A DNA stretch of 64,000 bases, taken from the NCBI RefSeq assembly GCF_026262505.1, contig NC_067206.1:24195896-24259895 (forward strand). Direction: 5' to 3'. Source of the DNA: Trichomonas vaginalis G3. Lineage: Eukaryota > Parabasalia > Trichomonadida > Trichomonadidae. A program made the translations under genes and the position numbers. The notes beneath the pieces are model-generated. The model saw only the letters and a list, made by a program, of their open reading frames with translations. It had not been told where the DNA came from and did not search any database. Shown one piece after another: positions 47,618-58,674 of this stretch (positions are counted from its first letter, which is position 1; each line of letters opens with the position of its first letter).

Positions 47618-48517
47618 ATGGAGAAAGTTATTAATCAAGTAGATAAGATTCTTCATGATGGAGCACGTAAGAATAGTAAAGAACTAAACAATGCACTCAT
47701 TATGCCATTTTCTGATGATTATCCATTTTGTACTAATGGTGTTTATTTCTACTGCGGTAAGATGGGTTCAGGTAAGACATATGGTGTTATTCGTCATATA
47801 ATGATAACAGACCGCTTCACTAATACTCCATATTATGACTCAATAGTTATCTCAGCAACATCAGGAACAATGGATAAAACAGCGAAGACATTTATGAGTC
47901 AAGTTAAAGCACCAGTACTGAAAAAGGATGATAAAGAACTTATGCCTTATTTAATGAAGAACGTTAAGATGAAAGCAAAGTATTACGCTATTGTTGAGTT
48001 CGTTCAAAGTAAGTTCGAAAAAATTTCAGAGGAGATGGAACACATCTTAACAAAGCATCAACTAAGGAAACCTGATGGAAAGTTTGAGTATAAGAAGATT
48101 GCAATATATGTTGTAAAGAAGTTGAACAAATATCCTTTCACAAAGTATCCCAGTAATTCTCTATTAGTGTTAGACGATTATGGTGGTCATGACTTATTGA
48201 ATGACCCACGTTCACCATTAGCGAACTTCATCACTAAGGTCAGACATTATAACTATACTGTTGTCATCATGTGTCAAACATGGAGACATATATGTTTAAA
48301 CATTAAGAGACTATGCACTGACTTCGTTATCTTTCAAGGTTATTCTATGAGAGACTTTCAGTCAATGATTGAACAGTCAGGAGCAACAGAAGATTGGGAA
48401 GAGTTATGGAACAAATACAAAGAGCTACCAACACCTCGTTCATATATGGAAGTTCATATAGTTGCAGGAAAGACGGACTTTAAAGAAGTTAAGCAACAAA
48501 AGATGACATTATTTTAA
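47618..48517 (+). CDS. genome-packaging ATPase (second copy)
   Basis: Identical in protein sequence to 41197-42096, with P-loop GKMGSGKT and Walker B LLVLDDYGG. Intact. Confidence 0.85.
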   Translation: MEKVINQVDKILHDGARKNSKELNNALIMPFSDDYPFCTNGVYFYCGKMGSGKTYGVIRHIMITDRFTNTPYYDSIVISATSGTMDKTAKTFMSQVKAPVLKKDDKELMPYLMKNVKMKAKYYAIVEFVQSKFEKISEEMEHILTKHQLRKPDGKFEYKKIAIYVVKKLNKYPFTKYPSNSLLVLDDYGGHDLLNDPRSPLANFITKVRHYNYTVVIMCQTWRHICLNIKRLCTDFVIFQGYSMRDFQSMIEQSGATEDWEELWNKYKELPTPRSYMEVHIVAGKTDFKEVKQQKMTLF

Positions 48518-48527
48518 GAAGAAATAA

Positions 48528-48935
48528 ATGGGTTTTGGCGATTATGTTAAAGCTGGATGGGGTATGGTGAAAAAAAATCCTGGTCTTGTAATAGGTGCTG
48601 GATTTAACATTGCTAACAAACTTTTCCCTCAAGTTGGTCAAGTCGGTGGTGTTATCGGTAGTCTTGGTGAAAGAATTGCAAAAACTACATTAGGTGAAGA
48701 TAATGCATTAACGAAGAATCTTAAAGCATTCAATAAAGCTCTTGGTGGTGACTTCAGTAGAGACAAGCCTGTTGAAACACCTATAGTTCAACCTCAACAA
48801 ACTATTGACAACAATAAGTATAACGCATACATTGGAGGAGCTATTTGGAACAATCATAAGCCATTAGTTCAGTCAGTACGTGTACTATCAGACATGCCAT
48901 GGATTAATGCTATTAGTGGCACTATACGCAGATAA
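48528..48935 (+). CDS. Gly-rich amphipathic protein (second copy)
   Basis: Identical to the 135-residue protein at 40779-41186; starts 10 bp after the ATPase stop. Confidence 0.55.
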   Translation: MGFGDYVKAGWGMVKKNPGLVIGAGFNIANKLFPQVGQVGGVIGSLGERIAKTTLGEDNALTKNLKAFNKALGGDFSRDKPVETPIVQPQQTIDNNKYNAYIGGAIWNNHKPLVQSVRVLSDMPWINAISGTIRR

Positions 48936-48955
48936 TATATTTTTATGAGGTTTAA

Positions 48956-49309
48956 ATGAGTGAACAAGAGAGGAAACTCATTGATGAACGAGTTAAGAAA
49001 TGGGAGAATGAACGTCCGATAATTCGTACCATAATTAGCGATCAAAAGTTCAAGCAGCATACATTTGATTTTTTGCGCGATATATATAATGATCTTGCTT
49101 TTGATTACAATGCTAGGCAATACTTTGAGAAAGAATATGTTCAAAAAGGTCGTATTAATTTCCCAATGAGAAGAGAAGGCTTTTTGATTACATCAACATA
49201 TACAGCACGTGGTAGAGACCCTTTTACAGACGCGGTTCGTAACTTTAAAGCACGTTCTTCTATTAATGATGATCCAGATTTCTACATACCTTATTTTTCG
49301 TCCACCTTC
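48956..49309 (+). CDS. large repeat-rich protein, start only
   Basis: First 115-120 residues of the protein at 37243-40758, running into the assembly gap. The repeat-rich continuation would be hard to assemble, which may explain why the contig ends here. Confidence 0.6.
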
Positions 49310-49409
49310 NNNNNNNNNNNNNNNNNNNNNNNNNNNNNNNNNNNNNNNNNNNNNNNNNNNNNNNNNNNNNNNNNNNNNNNNNNNNNNNNNNNNNNNNNNN
49401 NNNNNNNNN
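49310..49409. other. assembly gap, 100 Ns
   Basis: Exactly 100 Ns, the usual convention for a gap of unknown size. Sequence before it is Maverick, sequence after it is host-type. Confidence 0.99.
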
Positions 49410-49487
49410 ACTGTTGCACCATTAATATCTTTCGAAAAAAAAATCATTATCATAATAAATATTATATACTTGTTAGTATATCTTATA

Positions 49488-50498
49488 ATGAAAAATCAAC
49501 CCGATGAAAAGTGCCATTTTTTAGTTCGTTTCTAGATTAATGTTGTACTTTTCATTGACTCTTTTGGGTCTAGTAGAGTTGAACTAGAACCAGGGACATA
49601 TAAATTTGAGTTATGGGTGCATCAGCATCAGACTCTCGTTCACATGGGAGCCTTGGAGCATATGTTTCTGGTGACATCAAAATTGAAAGCCGTCAAATTT
49701 TTTTTGCCTACATCGGTGAATCAGGCAAACAAAACTCTAATTTGCGTACATTCAATGGAGGACGCAAAGTTCAACCTAGTTCCAATTCTATTGCTTTCTC
49801 AGGTGGCGGCAGCACCGACATTCGACTGCAAGAAGGCACTGACTTTTCATCCTTGAAAACGCGAATTATTGTTGCAGGTGGTGCAGGTTGGCTTGCTAGT
49901 TATAACAATCCTACATCAGGAGGTCATGGCGGTTTCAACGGTTTTGACGGTTTATACAGTCAATGTCCATCATGTTCTACTGTAACTCCTATTATCAATG
50001 CCACAGGAGGAACTCAAGATTCTTATGGAATTGCCGGAGGTGGACCAAATGGATGTCTTGGAAAAAACGGCACCTTTGGTCAAGGAGGAGATGGAAGTGG
50101 AGGTGAATATTGTTACTGGACTACAGGAGCTGGTGGAGGAGGTTATTGGGGAGGGGGAGGCTCTGGACAATAGTGGGGACGACTAGGATCTGGTGGTGGA
50201 TCATCTTACATTTCAGGACACAATGGATTTAAAAGTGTCAAAAACGAAAGTTCTGCCACCAATATTCAAATGAGTGATAATCCAATTCATTATTCACAAT
50301 TATACTTTCGTAATACAGTTATCAAAGGAGGATATGAATCTATTCCATCTCCAAAAGGTGGCATAGAAATTGGTCATTTTGGAAATGGCTGTATCCTTAT
50401 TCGAAAACTCACACATTTGCTTTGTTCAAATCAAATTAATTTCTTTTCTTATCATTTTTTATATTATTTTCCAATGTATCTATTAATCTCAGAATAAG
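49488..50498 (+). pseudogene. glycine-rich surface-type protein, disrupted
   Basis: Frame from about ATG 49488, with GSSRVELEPGTYKFELW then GASASDSRSHGSLGAYVSG, the start of the Gly-rich domain found in large trichomonad families and next to the kinase of ALK/LTK receptors. Gly-rich loops follow (GGHGGFNGFDG, GGGPNGCLGKNG, GAGGGGYWGGGGSG) and GGGSSYISGHNGF. There is a one-base frame change near 49613-49618 (a G seems missing in TTATGGGTGC) and an in-frame TAG at 50171-50173; the frame otherwise continues through GKGGIEIGHFGNG-like sequence to 50498, ending in a hydrophobic FFSYHFLYYFPMYLLI. A signal peptide is not visible. Either a pseudogene or two sequencing errors near a contig end. Confidence 0.6.
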
Positions 50499-50670
50499 CA
50501 TATCCTCTTTTCTAACTTTATTATTTATGTCACTTCTGGAGGACTCTGTGATACCAAAAAAAGCATTGTTTTTATGATAAAAATCTCCTCATATCAAGTG
50601 TCAGAAAAGTGAGAAATTTTACAGAATTTCATCTATCATTTCAAAGCTGATTATCCTCTCAAATATGATA

Positions 50671-50812
50671 TTATTGTAGAAACCGTATTTTTACGATTAT
50701 TTATAATGCCATGATGAATATATGGAATTAAATTAATTGATCTTATTGAACTTTTATTGCGGTAATAATTATGGCATTATAAATAATCGTAAAAATACGG
50801 TTTCTACAATAA
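50671..50812. mobile_element. MITE with perfect 42-bp arms
   Basis: 50671-50712 (TTATTGTAGAAACCGTATTT and on) is the exact reverse complement of 50771-50812. The 58-bp centre is AT-rich. A 142-bp foldback of this kind is a typical small non-autonomous DNA transposon; perfect arms suggest recent origin. No clear target duplication was identified. Confidence 0.8.
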
Positions 50813-51122
50813 GTTTGGCAATTATTAATCATTGACACAAGTTTAGTTTAGATGAAACTAATCAACTTCTTTCTAATCAATTTATGAAAAATTAAGCATT
50901 GTTGTGTACTATTATTTGAGGAATTTTATTAATTAGTTAGCTTAGTTTTAAGTTTTGCTCAAATTAGAAAAATATCAAAAATTGCAATTAATTGTTCCAC
51001 TTTTTGAACATGTCATCTTTGTAAAGTGTTTTGATATCAAACTTGAAATGTTAATTACATCAAAAAACATTTTATAAAAAAAAATAAAATTTTGATATAA
51101 AAATAAATCTCTAAATAATGCT
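50813..51122. other. intergenic, no gene seen
   Basis: AT-rich 3' flank of the Noc2 homologue; poly-A-like run at 51078. Confidence 0.4.
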
Positions 51123-52655
51123 TTAGTCCAAAAAGTTGTCAGCATTGACACGTTCAACTCTATCACCGGTAGCGTCGACAACTGCCTCATTATTCTGCCT
51201 ATTGGCAGCATTAGCCTTTCTGATGGCTTCCTCGACCTTCTTCGACCTCTCTGCTGATGTCTTAATAGGTGTTGGCATCTCCTCCATTGCAGGAGCCCAA
51301 GCAGCGATTTGTTCTTTGCGATCTTTCCACTGCAGATTGTTCTTTATTGAGATAAGAGCATCCTGCTGTTCGGAAATGGTCTTAATAAGGGCCTTTGGTC
51401 TGTATTTCAAGCGGTCGTTCTTGGCATTAATCGTAATTTCCTCGAGACGACGCTTAATGAACTGTGAATACTCAGGAAATGCGATATTCTCTGAGAACTC
51501 AACAAGTTGGGCATGGATAATGCGGCTTAGTCTGTCAAATGCTTCTTCTGCGTACTCATAGTTCACATTTTGAGGAGCAACGAGTTCATTGTCCCAATCA
51601 AAGCGTCCACCCTTTCCTTTGCAGTGCAGGGAACAGATAATTGCCATTGAATCAGCTGACCATGCAAGTAATGGAGAAATTTTCGAAAATTTTGAGCAAA
51701 TTTGAGCGATATTCTGAGCTGCACGTAGTTGGAATGGAAGGTAGTTTGCTGTTGGGAAGTTGCGGAGGAAAGAATATAATTCTGTTAAGTATGGATAAAC
51801 AAATCTTTGATCTTCTGTTTTAAGAATGAATTCTGTAATAAAGTTCATCTCAGCGACAGTTCCCCATGAAATGATTCCTTTGTCTTTCTTTACAATGTCA
51901 TCACAAATACGAGAAGCCAAATTTTTGATTAATTTTTTAACGAAAGACTTTGAGATCTCGCCCTTTTCTGTGAAGAAAGCTATAAGTTCAGGAAGTAAGC
52001 GTTCGATGGATTCAGTGTGCTGCTTATCAGCCAAATTCTTATATTCATCATAACGAAGATTGAAAACAATTGGTAAGAAAGTAGTGTCATCACAGATTTT
52101 CTGAAGTTCCTTGTTAGTAATCTCCGAATATTTTGGATTAGAAATGCCAAATTTGACTGCTGTTGTAAGAGCTTTCGAAATATCGATTTTATCGACGAAT
52201 TTACGTGTGATTAAGACTGTCTCGAAGAATGCTTCAAGTAATTCTGCTGATCCTTTGAATTTCTCGAATGATTCGTAAGTTTGAACGATATCTGCGAGCA
52301 TTTTCTCAGTGATTTGGTGCTTTTTACCTGTTGGATTGGCTTCATAAATGGAATATACTTTGGAAACAAGTGGAACTAAGATTTCTGTCAGTGGATTTAG
52401 TTTGTGTTCTTCTTCGAAAATGACATTCTCTTTTAATTCAAGTGCACCCATGATGACATCAACTGCCTGAGCAAGTTGAACTGGATTACCCTTGGGAATT
52501 GCTTGTTTTAATTCTTCAATTAATTCATCATCGATAACGACAATTTCCTTTTGCTGTTCTTCCTCCTCTTCTTCTGGGTTGGCATCGGAGTCTTCTGGTT
52601 CGGGGAATTCTTCATCAGAAACTTGTGGAAGATCCTTCCCTTTCGTGGAGGACAT
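51123..52655 (-). CDS. NOC2: Noc2 homologue, ribosome biogenesis
   Basis: 510 residues, intact. A strongly acidic N-terminus (DEEFPEPEDSDANPEEEEEE) is followed by the helical Noc2 core. By recall, WGTVAEMNFITEFILK parallels yeast WQFVHSLNFWCSVLAK, YPYLTELYSFLRNFPTANYL and PFQLRAAQNIAQICSK parallel the PxxFFPLRxHLIRSL region, and SENIAFPEYSQFIKRRLEEI parallels SIAFPELTAPVIIQLRRF. Noc2 pairs with Noc1 and Noc3 to move pre-60S particles from nucleolus to nucleoplasm. It is shorter than yeast Noc2 (about 710), lacking N- and C-terminal extensions. Clean coding here contrasts with the noisy flanks. Confidence 0.8.
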   Translation of the reverse strand: MSSTKGKDLPQVSDEEFPEPEDSDANPEEEEEEQQKEIVVIDDELIEELKQAIPKGNPVQLAQAVDVIMGALELKENVIFEEEHKLNPLTEILVPLVSKVYSIYEANPTGKKHQITEKMLADIVQTYESFEKFKGSAELLEAFFETVLITRKFVDKIDISKALTTAVKFGISNPKYSEITNKELQKICDDTTFLPIVFNLRYDEYKNLADKQHTESIERLLPELIAFFTEKGEISKSFVKKLIKNLASRICDDIVKKDKGIISWGTVAEMNFITEFILKTEDQRFVYPYLTELYSFLRNFPTANYLPFQLRAAQNIAQICSKFSKISPLLAWSADSMAIICSLHCKGKGGRFDWDNELVAPQNVNYEYAEEAFDRLSRIIHAQLVEFSENIAFPEYSQFIKRRLEEITINAKNDRLKYRPKALIKTISEQQDALISIKNNLQWKDRKEQIAAWAPAMEEMPTPIKTSAERSKKVEEAIRKANAANRQNNEAVVDATGDRVERVNADNFLD

Positions 52656-52677
52656 AGAAAATTTTGAGACACAGTAA

Positions 52678-53936
52678 AATTTTATGCATTTTGACTAAAT
52701 AGATATATTTATTATAGCAGTTTATGGTAATTTTTCCGCAAAATATTCGCTTAAATCAAAGTTTAGTTATTCAATGATTGGATTTTAGGACTTATCAAAT
52801 AAATATAAAGATTTTCCTATTGTACTTCATGTGTATGTTAATTTACAATCCAATTTTGGTTCCAATAATGCTTTTTTATTTTGTTTAGATCAAAAATCTT
52901 CCTAAATGTCTATAAGATCCTACTAATTGAATAAAGCTTGAATATAAAAACGAAAGCACACTGATATTGAGTAATAAATGAATCAAGTTCAATTAGATTT
53001 GTCAGAAAATCCTTAACAAACTGAATGGTCGTTCAATTCCAGCTTTGATTGTTGGATCTGCTAAGTGTCTTATCGATCCAAATATGGAACATCCAACAAG
53101 CTAAAGTTCATCGAAATAAAAAAGTTTAAATCTGAATTGCAATGCATTTATTGACGAAACAAAAGCATTTTAAACTCATTTATTACCAATGAAACCAGTT
53201 TGCCTCATAGCTTAGTGATTCGTTCTAAAAAAAAACGAGATATGCAGCCAAGGAGCTATCAGCATCTGAGCCATGCGGCAAAAAAAAACTTCTTGATTCA
53301 GAAGAGGTAAAAAATGTGCATGCATATATTAGTTATAAAAAGGGAGAAAAATTAATTAAACTTAACAAACGTTTAAATTATATGTATGCTGGAGTCATAA
53401 TTCCGTTGGTAATGATCATTTGATTGCGAGAGGGGCAACCACATCTCCTAATTAAATTGAAAATACTGTGTGTTAGTTTGTTTTGAAAAATTAAGGCGGC
53501 TCGGATAAAAAGTATCATCCTAATCAGAACAGATCCTAAATTATCTTCAGCGCCATGTTCAATACATACTTAATTGATAAATCAGATCTTGACCAGATCA
53601 AAAATGACAGGGTCATGGAAAACCGCTATTTTAAGGTTATGAAAACATGTCAATTTTCTTGCTTTGAAGAAACTATATCTGATCATTACAATTAAAAATC
53701 TATATGAAATAAGGAAGTCAATTTGGAAAATTGTTTTCACTTTAGGAGAATATAATTTTCCATTTGGAAAATTTAAAAAGTGAGACGCGCAGGATTCGAA
53801 CTTTTTTAAAAGTTGATTTAAATGAATTTTAGTGAGGAATATAAGGATAATATCATATTTAAAATAAGAATATACTAGTTTAGGTGATATTAATTTTTTC
53901 GATAAATTTGAGAGTATGTACAAATTCTTATTGGAG
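52678..53936. other. host-like intergenic DNA up to Maverick junction
   Basis: No convincing gene. On the minus strand at 53801-53779 there is a tRNA-like 3' end. The junction with polymerase sequence is at 53937. Confidence 0.4.
53779..53801 (-). tRNA. tRNA 3'-end fragment
   Basis: On the minus strand GTTCGAATCCTGCGCGTCTC reads like a T-loop, T-stem and acceptor 3' strand, followed by TTTTT-type sequence as in a Pol III terminator. The 5' half (expected acceptor GAGACGC) is not found nearby, so only a fragment is present. Confidence 0.35.
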
Positions 53937-54702
53937 ACAGTATCTATGTAAGACGATATTAAAGCCCATTGACAAAAAGATTCGTTTCATCAAGGACAAT
54001 AAGCTCACTGACTATATCATTAAGACATATAATGACATACAGACAATAGAGTTCATCCCCGATTCCGAACTTTCATGTGTAAAGTCATTTAAACCTATCG
54101 TTCGTCACTTTAACTATTGTCCATTAGGTGTTTCAATCCTTCTATGTCCAAACGAATCATGAATGAAGTATTCTTCACAGCAGAAGATTTGGGCTTGAAG
54201 TTGTTCTATCAGGATACAGATAGTTTACACTTGTATGAGAAGGACTTAGATAAGTTAGCAGAAGAATACAAGAGAAGGTATAACAGAGAACTCATTGGAA
54301 AAGCACTGGGTCAATTTCATTCAGACTTTGCAGAGATTACTGCAGACATATGTCTAAGGCACAAAGTTCTATATTCGTTGGAAAGAAGACTTACCTCGAC
54401 GAATTAACCAATGACCTCAAGGAAATTGCTTCCACTGTCGAATGAAGGGAATCACACAGGACGTAATTGCACTTACTGCAAACCAAATGTTCCCAGATGC
54501 GATACAAGTACATTATGACGAGAAGAAAGGTTTGTTCTTCCTGAGAAAGTTGGGAAAAATAGCATCGTGGAATTGTACAAATCTCTTATGAAGGTGATGA
54601 GATAACCTTTGACTTGTGCATTGGTTCGAAACCATGCTTCAACAAAAATAAGGACTTCACTATTTCAACGAAGTCATCTTTTGAACGTAAGTTAAAGTTC
54701 TA
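53937..54702 (+). CDS. polB: polymerase B, C-terminal part (second copy)
   Basis: Corresponds to the last quarter of 21401-24962, including YQDTDS. It is truncated at the junction and carries several breaks (about four to six). Given the identical left arm of this element, most are probably consensus errors. Confidence 0.8.
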
Positions 54703-54705
54703 AAC

Positions 54706-54936
54706 ACTTACTTATTATTTTTCTAGCTTCTTCCTCTTCTCTCAATTTCTTTGCAATCATTCGTGGATTCTTGCGCGTCCAGCTGCTAATGCAGCTAATT
54801 GTTTCTCTGTGAGTTTACGCTTTGGTTTAGCTGGTTTCTCTTCTTGTGTTTGTTCTTTTGGTTTGAGTTCATTAAGTATTTCTTCACGAAGTTCATTCTT
54901 GAGTGCTTCTCTGTCGAAGTATTCTCAGTCATTTTG
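54706..54936 (-). CDS. small basic protein (second copy)
   Basis: Equivalent of 21169-21396, recognisable from KLTEKQLAALAAG-type coding on the minus strand. It carries about one or two breaks. Confidence 0.5.
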
Positions 54937-54965
54937 TTAGGAGTAAAAATTTTATTAGGATAGAA

Positions 54966-55415
54966 ATGACGTCAAAACTTTCACCAAGTGAAAAGCAATC
55001 AATCATATTGAATGAAGCTAAAGGAATACAACATCCATTATATTATGTTTGTCATATGAAGAATGGTTCAGTTCAAGTTAGAAAGAGAAAGGCACCATTG
55101 AATTCACCAGCTCCTGCCCCAGCTCCTGTTGTTCAAGAAGCTCCTAAAGTTGATGAGAAGAAAGAAGAAGAACAAGCATATACTAATAAAATGTTGTTAG
55201 AGATGATGACAAAGATATTAGAACGTAACAGTGTAGTTAATGAACCAAACATGGACCCAATTGAACGTGAGAAGGAAACTAAAGAGAATCAAGAATATGT
55301 TCAATCAATGGAAGAGAAAAGAATACACTTCGATGATGAAACAGAGCCTGAACCAGAACCTCCTAAACCTCAGCCACAAATAAGACGAATAATCCCAAGA
55401 ATAAGAAGATTGTAA
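54966..55415 (+). CDS. YYV-MK-G-VQ-RK domain protein (second copy)
   Basis: Equivalent of 20718-21134, starting MTSKLSPSEKQSIILNEAKG. In this copy the frame is 149 residues and ends in a Glu/Pro-rich and Arg-rich tail (EPEPEPPKPQPQIRRIIPRI). Confidence 0.6.
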   Translation: MTSKLSPSEKQSIILNEAKGIQHPLYYVCHMKNGSVQVRKRKAPLNSPAPAPAPVVQEAPKVDEKKEEEQAYTNKMLLEMMTKILERNSVVNEPNMDPIEREKETKENQEYVQSMEEKRIHFDDETEPEPEPPKPQPQIRRIIPRIRRL

Positions 55416-55434
55416 ATTTTTTATAGCTGAGAAG

Positions 55435-57118
55435 ATGTTGAACGATAACCTCAATACATACAGTATTGCTGATTCCATCAGACAAGTAAGATATTATTTC
55501 GATCAAGTTGATGGGCAGTTCCTATTGGAGATACTAACCATAGATATGTCCCAACAAAAGTGCCAGCTATGCCGACAAATACTATTGATAACGGTTATAT
55601 TACATTTAACATATCACCACCTGGTAGAACATGATTGACTTATATAATACGTTCATTAGTGGTTATGTCGATGGTGAGTGCATAATACAACAGAAACTGA
55701 ACCAGCTGATGAAAAAGTTCCTAAATATGATGGTGAAGTATATAAAGAAAGAGCTGTTGAGACAGCTCCTACAGGATCAAATGTTACAGCAATTAAAGCA
55801 ATGATACTAAAATAGCTGGTGGCAAATCATGTGCACATCTTCCAGCAATTTGGTTGGATACATTGATTCATTCTATGCTGTTGAATCATATCAATTAATC
55901 GCTAATGGTAAAAGTGTTTATACACAAGATAATGCTAGAGAAGAAGGTTAATTACTTCTACTGCATCTACAACAGAAGCTATTAAGAAAGTTGATGTATT
56001 TAGTAAGGCTAGACATAAAGATGTTTTCAATAGATGTGATACAGTTCGTTCTGGACAGATTATTGAGTTCAATAAAACCAATTAGTGGTGCAACTACATT
56101 AAAGTTCCACATACCAATCAAGATTGACCTAAGAAGATTCCTAATACTTAATAACATTAGATTCCTTCCAGCGTTTGCTGTAACTTACAACTTAAGGTTA
56201 AGTTCAGTATTGCTGGTATGGTTTGGACACCATTAAGTTATCAGGATATCTACCATTACCGAACATGCAAGCCAATGTTACAAGCTATATTCCAATCACT
56301 AATCACTTCACTCCTATCTATGAAGGTATCAAAGTTATTGATACTGTAACTTGGAATGCCGATAAGAGTACGATATCATTTGGTACCAAGTTATTAAGTT
56401 CACTAAGAAGAATGCAAACTTCTTTGAAATGATTACATACTGTAACTCATTCTCTTTGGACCCTAACATCTATAGTGATTTGGTGACAAGATATTCGGCA
56501 AAGACTCTAAACTTCCCAATCAAAAGAATTGACTGCATTACTATGGATGGTTCAATGGCTAAAGGTGAAGGAACTCCTTGTACATTCACGGCGCATTACT
56601 CCATTATATGTGAACACCATTTATACACTATTTAAGAAAACACCTAATTATAACACTACCTATGAAAATCCATTTGTTTGAACAAATTCAATTGAACTGT
56701 GGAGCATATGGTAACATACCCGCTGAGGCTCAAGCATCTAATGATCCAATCTTCTATGAGATGCAGGCAAATGCCACTAACAATAATAACGATACTGTTG
56801 GCTTCAACTATGATGTCATGAGGTCTATCACAACCACATCAGTCCCTCAATTTGGAATCGAGTCAAATGACCTAGGTCATTACCTATGTGGATTCCCTTG
56901 CGAAACTGATTATACATTCCAACAGGGTCAGTTATCTAATTCACCTATTACATATAAGCTTACAGTTTAAGCCAACAGCAGAGTCTATTAAATATACTGA
57001 GAAACCAGTGTTATGCTTCTTACGTCACGTTTGCCTCTCCATACAGATTAAACCTGTGGGACCACCTATCGTACTTCTCGACGATTATGATTTATCAGCC
57101 CCTGCTAGTGAATAAAGG
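55435..57118 (+). CDS. candidate major capsid protein (second copy)
   Basis: Equivalent of 18977-20665, reaching into the right terminal repeat. It carries about ten breaks, spread along its length as small indels, unlike the intact copy in Maverick 1. Confidence 0.6.
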
Positions 57119-57259
57119 TTAGTTTACATATGAACGTTTATTTTTACACATATATGCGTACATATGCGCGCCCGTATGGTGTCAGTTTTCTGTCACTTTT
57201 TTCATTGTGTCGGTGACTGTAGCTGTAGGCTACAGGCGACGCACAATGTATACTGTACT
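57101..57259 (-). repeat. Maverick 2 right terminal inverted repeat
   Basis: 159 bp, complement of 46306-46464, followed by TTTGTG at 57260-57265. Confidence 0.95.
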
Positions 57260-57265
57260 TTTGTG

Positions 57266-58674
57266 AAAACATCATCAGTTTCTAGCTAATTCAAAAATCT
57301 TTACTATCTTATTCGATTAAAATGAAAAGGAATAGTTTTCATTATGCTTTAAATGACAGCTTAATATAATCATAGTTTTCGCTCAATATGCAGCATTTTT
57401 TTCGAAATCTATGGTCAATATCCTAAATACTGATTGCTTTGCATTCATATCTCTTACATTTTCTATACCCACATCACTATTCATTGCTATTCCTATCTTT
57501 TTCATTTTTGTTTGTTTCTCATAATTCTTCAAAAAACACGATAACTTGATATTTGTAAAATCATACTTTATAACGTAAATAAGAACTTGACCTATTAAGA
57601 AAAGCCGTAATGAAAAGAAAATCTGAAATTCATAAAAATTACAAGTTTCTGATGACAATTAGCTTAATTAAACCAGGTACAAGATTATATAATTGTATTT
57701 TCTATCCAATTATCCATATAATATCTTATCCAGAAAAAATAACTTGATCAATACCAAATGATTTTTTAACTAGTAATAAAAAAGTATTTTCTTTACACAC
57801 ACATTGTATATCATAGTTTTTTTTTTTTTGGTTCGCAAAACATCCAAAAACAATATGCTATAAAAGTGACAATTTTAGCAAACGAAACCCTTACTTTTAT
57901 TTATTATTTTAAATATTATTTAATTTTATTATTTGAATAAGCCAACTTATATTTGAGAAGCTCATTGAGACCACTTAAAACATTGAAATATCATAAATAT
58001 TGAAATATTAAAAAGTGTATTTCAAAATATTGAAATTATAAAAATTTATAATACTGAAATTGAGACAAATTAATAAATTCAATGTGTTTTTTTTGAAATA
58101 ACTCTCAAATATTATTTTTTTTGTTTATTTAATGATGAATAAATATGATTGCTTTAGTCAATCATAAAAACTAATTTAAGTTTAAATAATGAAAGGATAA
58201 TTGATCGTTTTTTAAAATACAATTATTTTTGATGATTGCAAGAATCTTTGAAAAGAATATAATATAGGTTCTATTTTTGTAAAATTTATCCAAATCATGT
58301 ATTACATAAATTACGATTAAAACGATGAAAGAACCAAAAAGTGTGTTTTGTGTTTTTGTTGTTGCGTGTTGGATGCGGGATCCTGTTATTTCCGAAATCG
58401 ACAAAAAATTTGGAAATTTAATTTCCGAAATCGAAATTATATTAATGTTTTTAATATTCTTATATCAAAAGGATTAAAGTTCATTAAGAGAAAACAAATT
58501 CTTCTTCTTCAATCTATTGGCGCATTTATTTCTACACGCCAATAAGGAAGGGAAAATTATAAGACACCATGGTGTCTTCAAAACGCTAATTTTTGATATT
58601 TTTAACAACCCTAGATGAATTCAAAGAAGAAAACATGATTCAATAATTGTAAAAAACAAGCTGCTATACAGACA
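57266..58674. other. AT-rich host flank, no clear gene
   Basis: Homopolymer-rich. A minus-strand 91-codon frame (57383-57658) with LKNYEKQTKMKKIGIAMNSD could be a gene fragment but is not recognised. The phrase AACAACCCTAGATGAATTC at 58603 is the inverted, diverged form of one at 45479. Confidence 0.35.

Larger units (their letters stand above)
49410..53936. other. host contig probably misplaced inside Maverick 2
   Basis: Bases 49410-49450 (ACTGTTGCACCATTAATATC and on) match the last 39 bases of the window (63962-64000) apart from one base. The block carries ordinary host genes and ends abruptly in Maverick polymerase sequence at 53937. The simplest reading is that it belongs after 64000, or is a second haplotype of that region, and was placed in the Maverick gap by scaffolding. 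Confidence 0.6.
46306..57259. mobile_element. Maverick/Polinton 2, ends only, interior replaced
   Basis: Same family as Maverick 1, in opposite orientation. Both terminal repeats are present, and the flanks carry a perfect 6-bp target duplication TTTGTG (46300-46305 and 57260-57265), so the two ends belong to one insertion. Only 46306-49309 and 53937-57259 are Maverick sequence. Between them are 100 Ns and 4.5 kb of host-type DNA, while about 18 kb of expected element is absent. The left arm looks whole and is near-identical to Maverick 1. The right arm carries about ten or more breaks, probably mostly sequence errors. Insertion is recent. Confidence 0.85.

Noticed and set aside
46306-57259. 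Maverick 2 as a genuinely rearranged element carrying host genes Noc2 and a glycine-rich gene
   Set aside because: The N gap, the repeat of post-gap sequence at the window end and noisy joins make misassembly more likely, though it is not excluded.
57383-57658. 91-codon minus-strand gene
   Set aside because: No recognisable domain, AT-rich biased composition and no conserved neighbour; mentioned only in the intergenic note.
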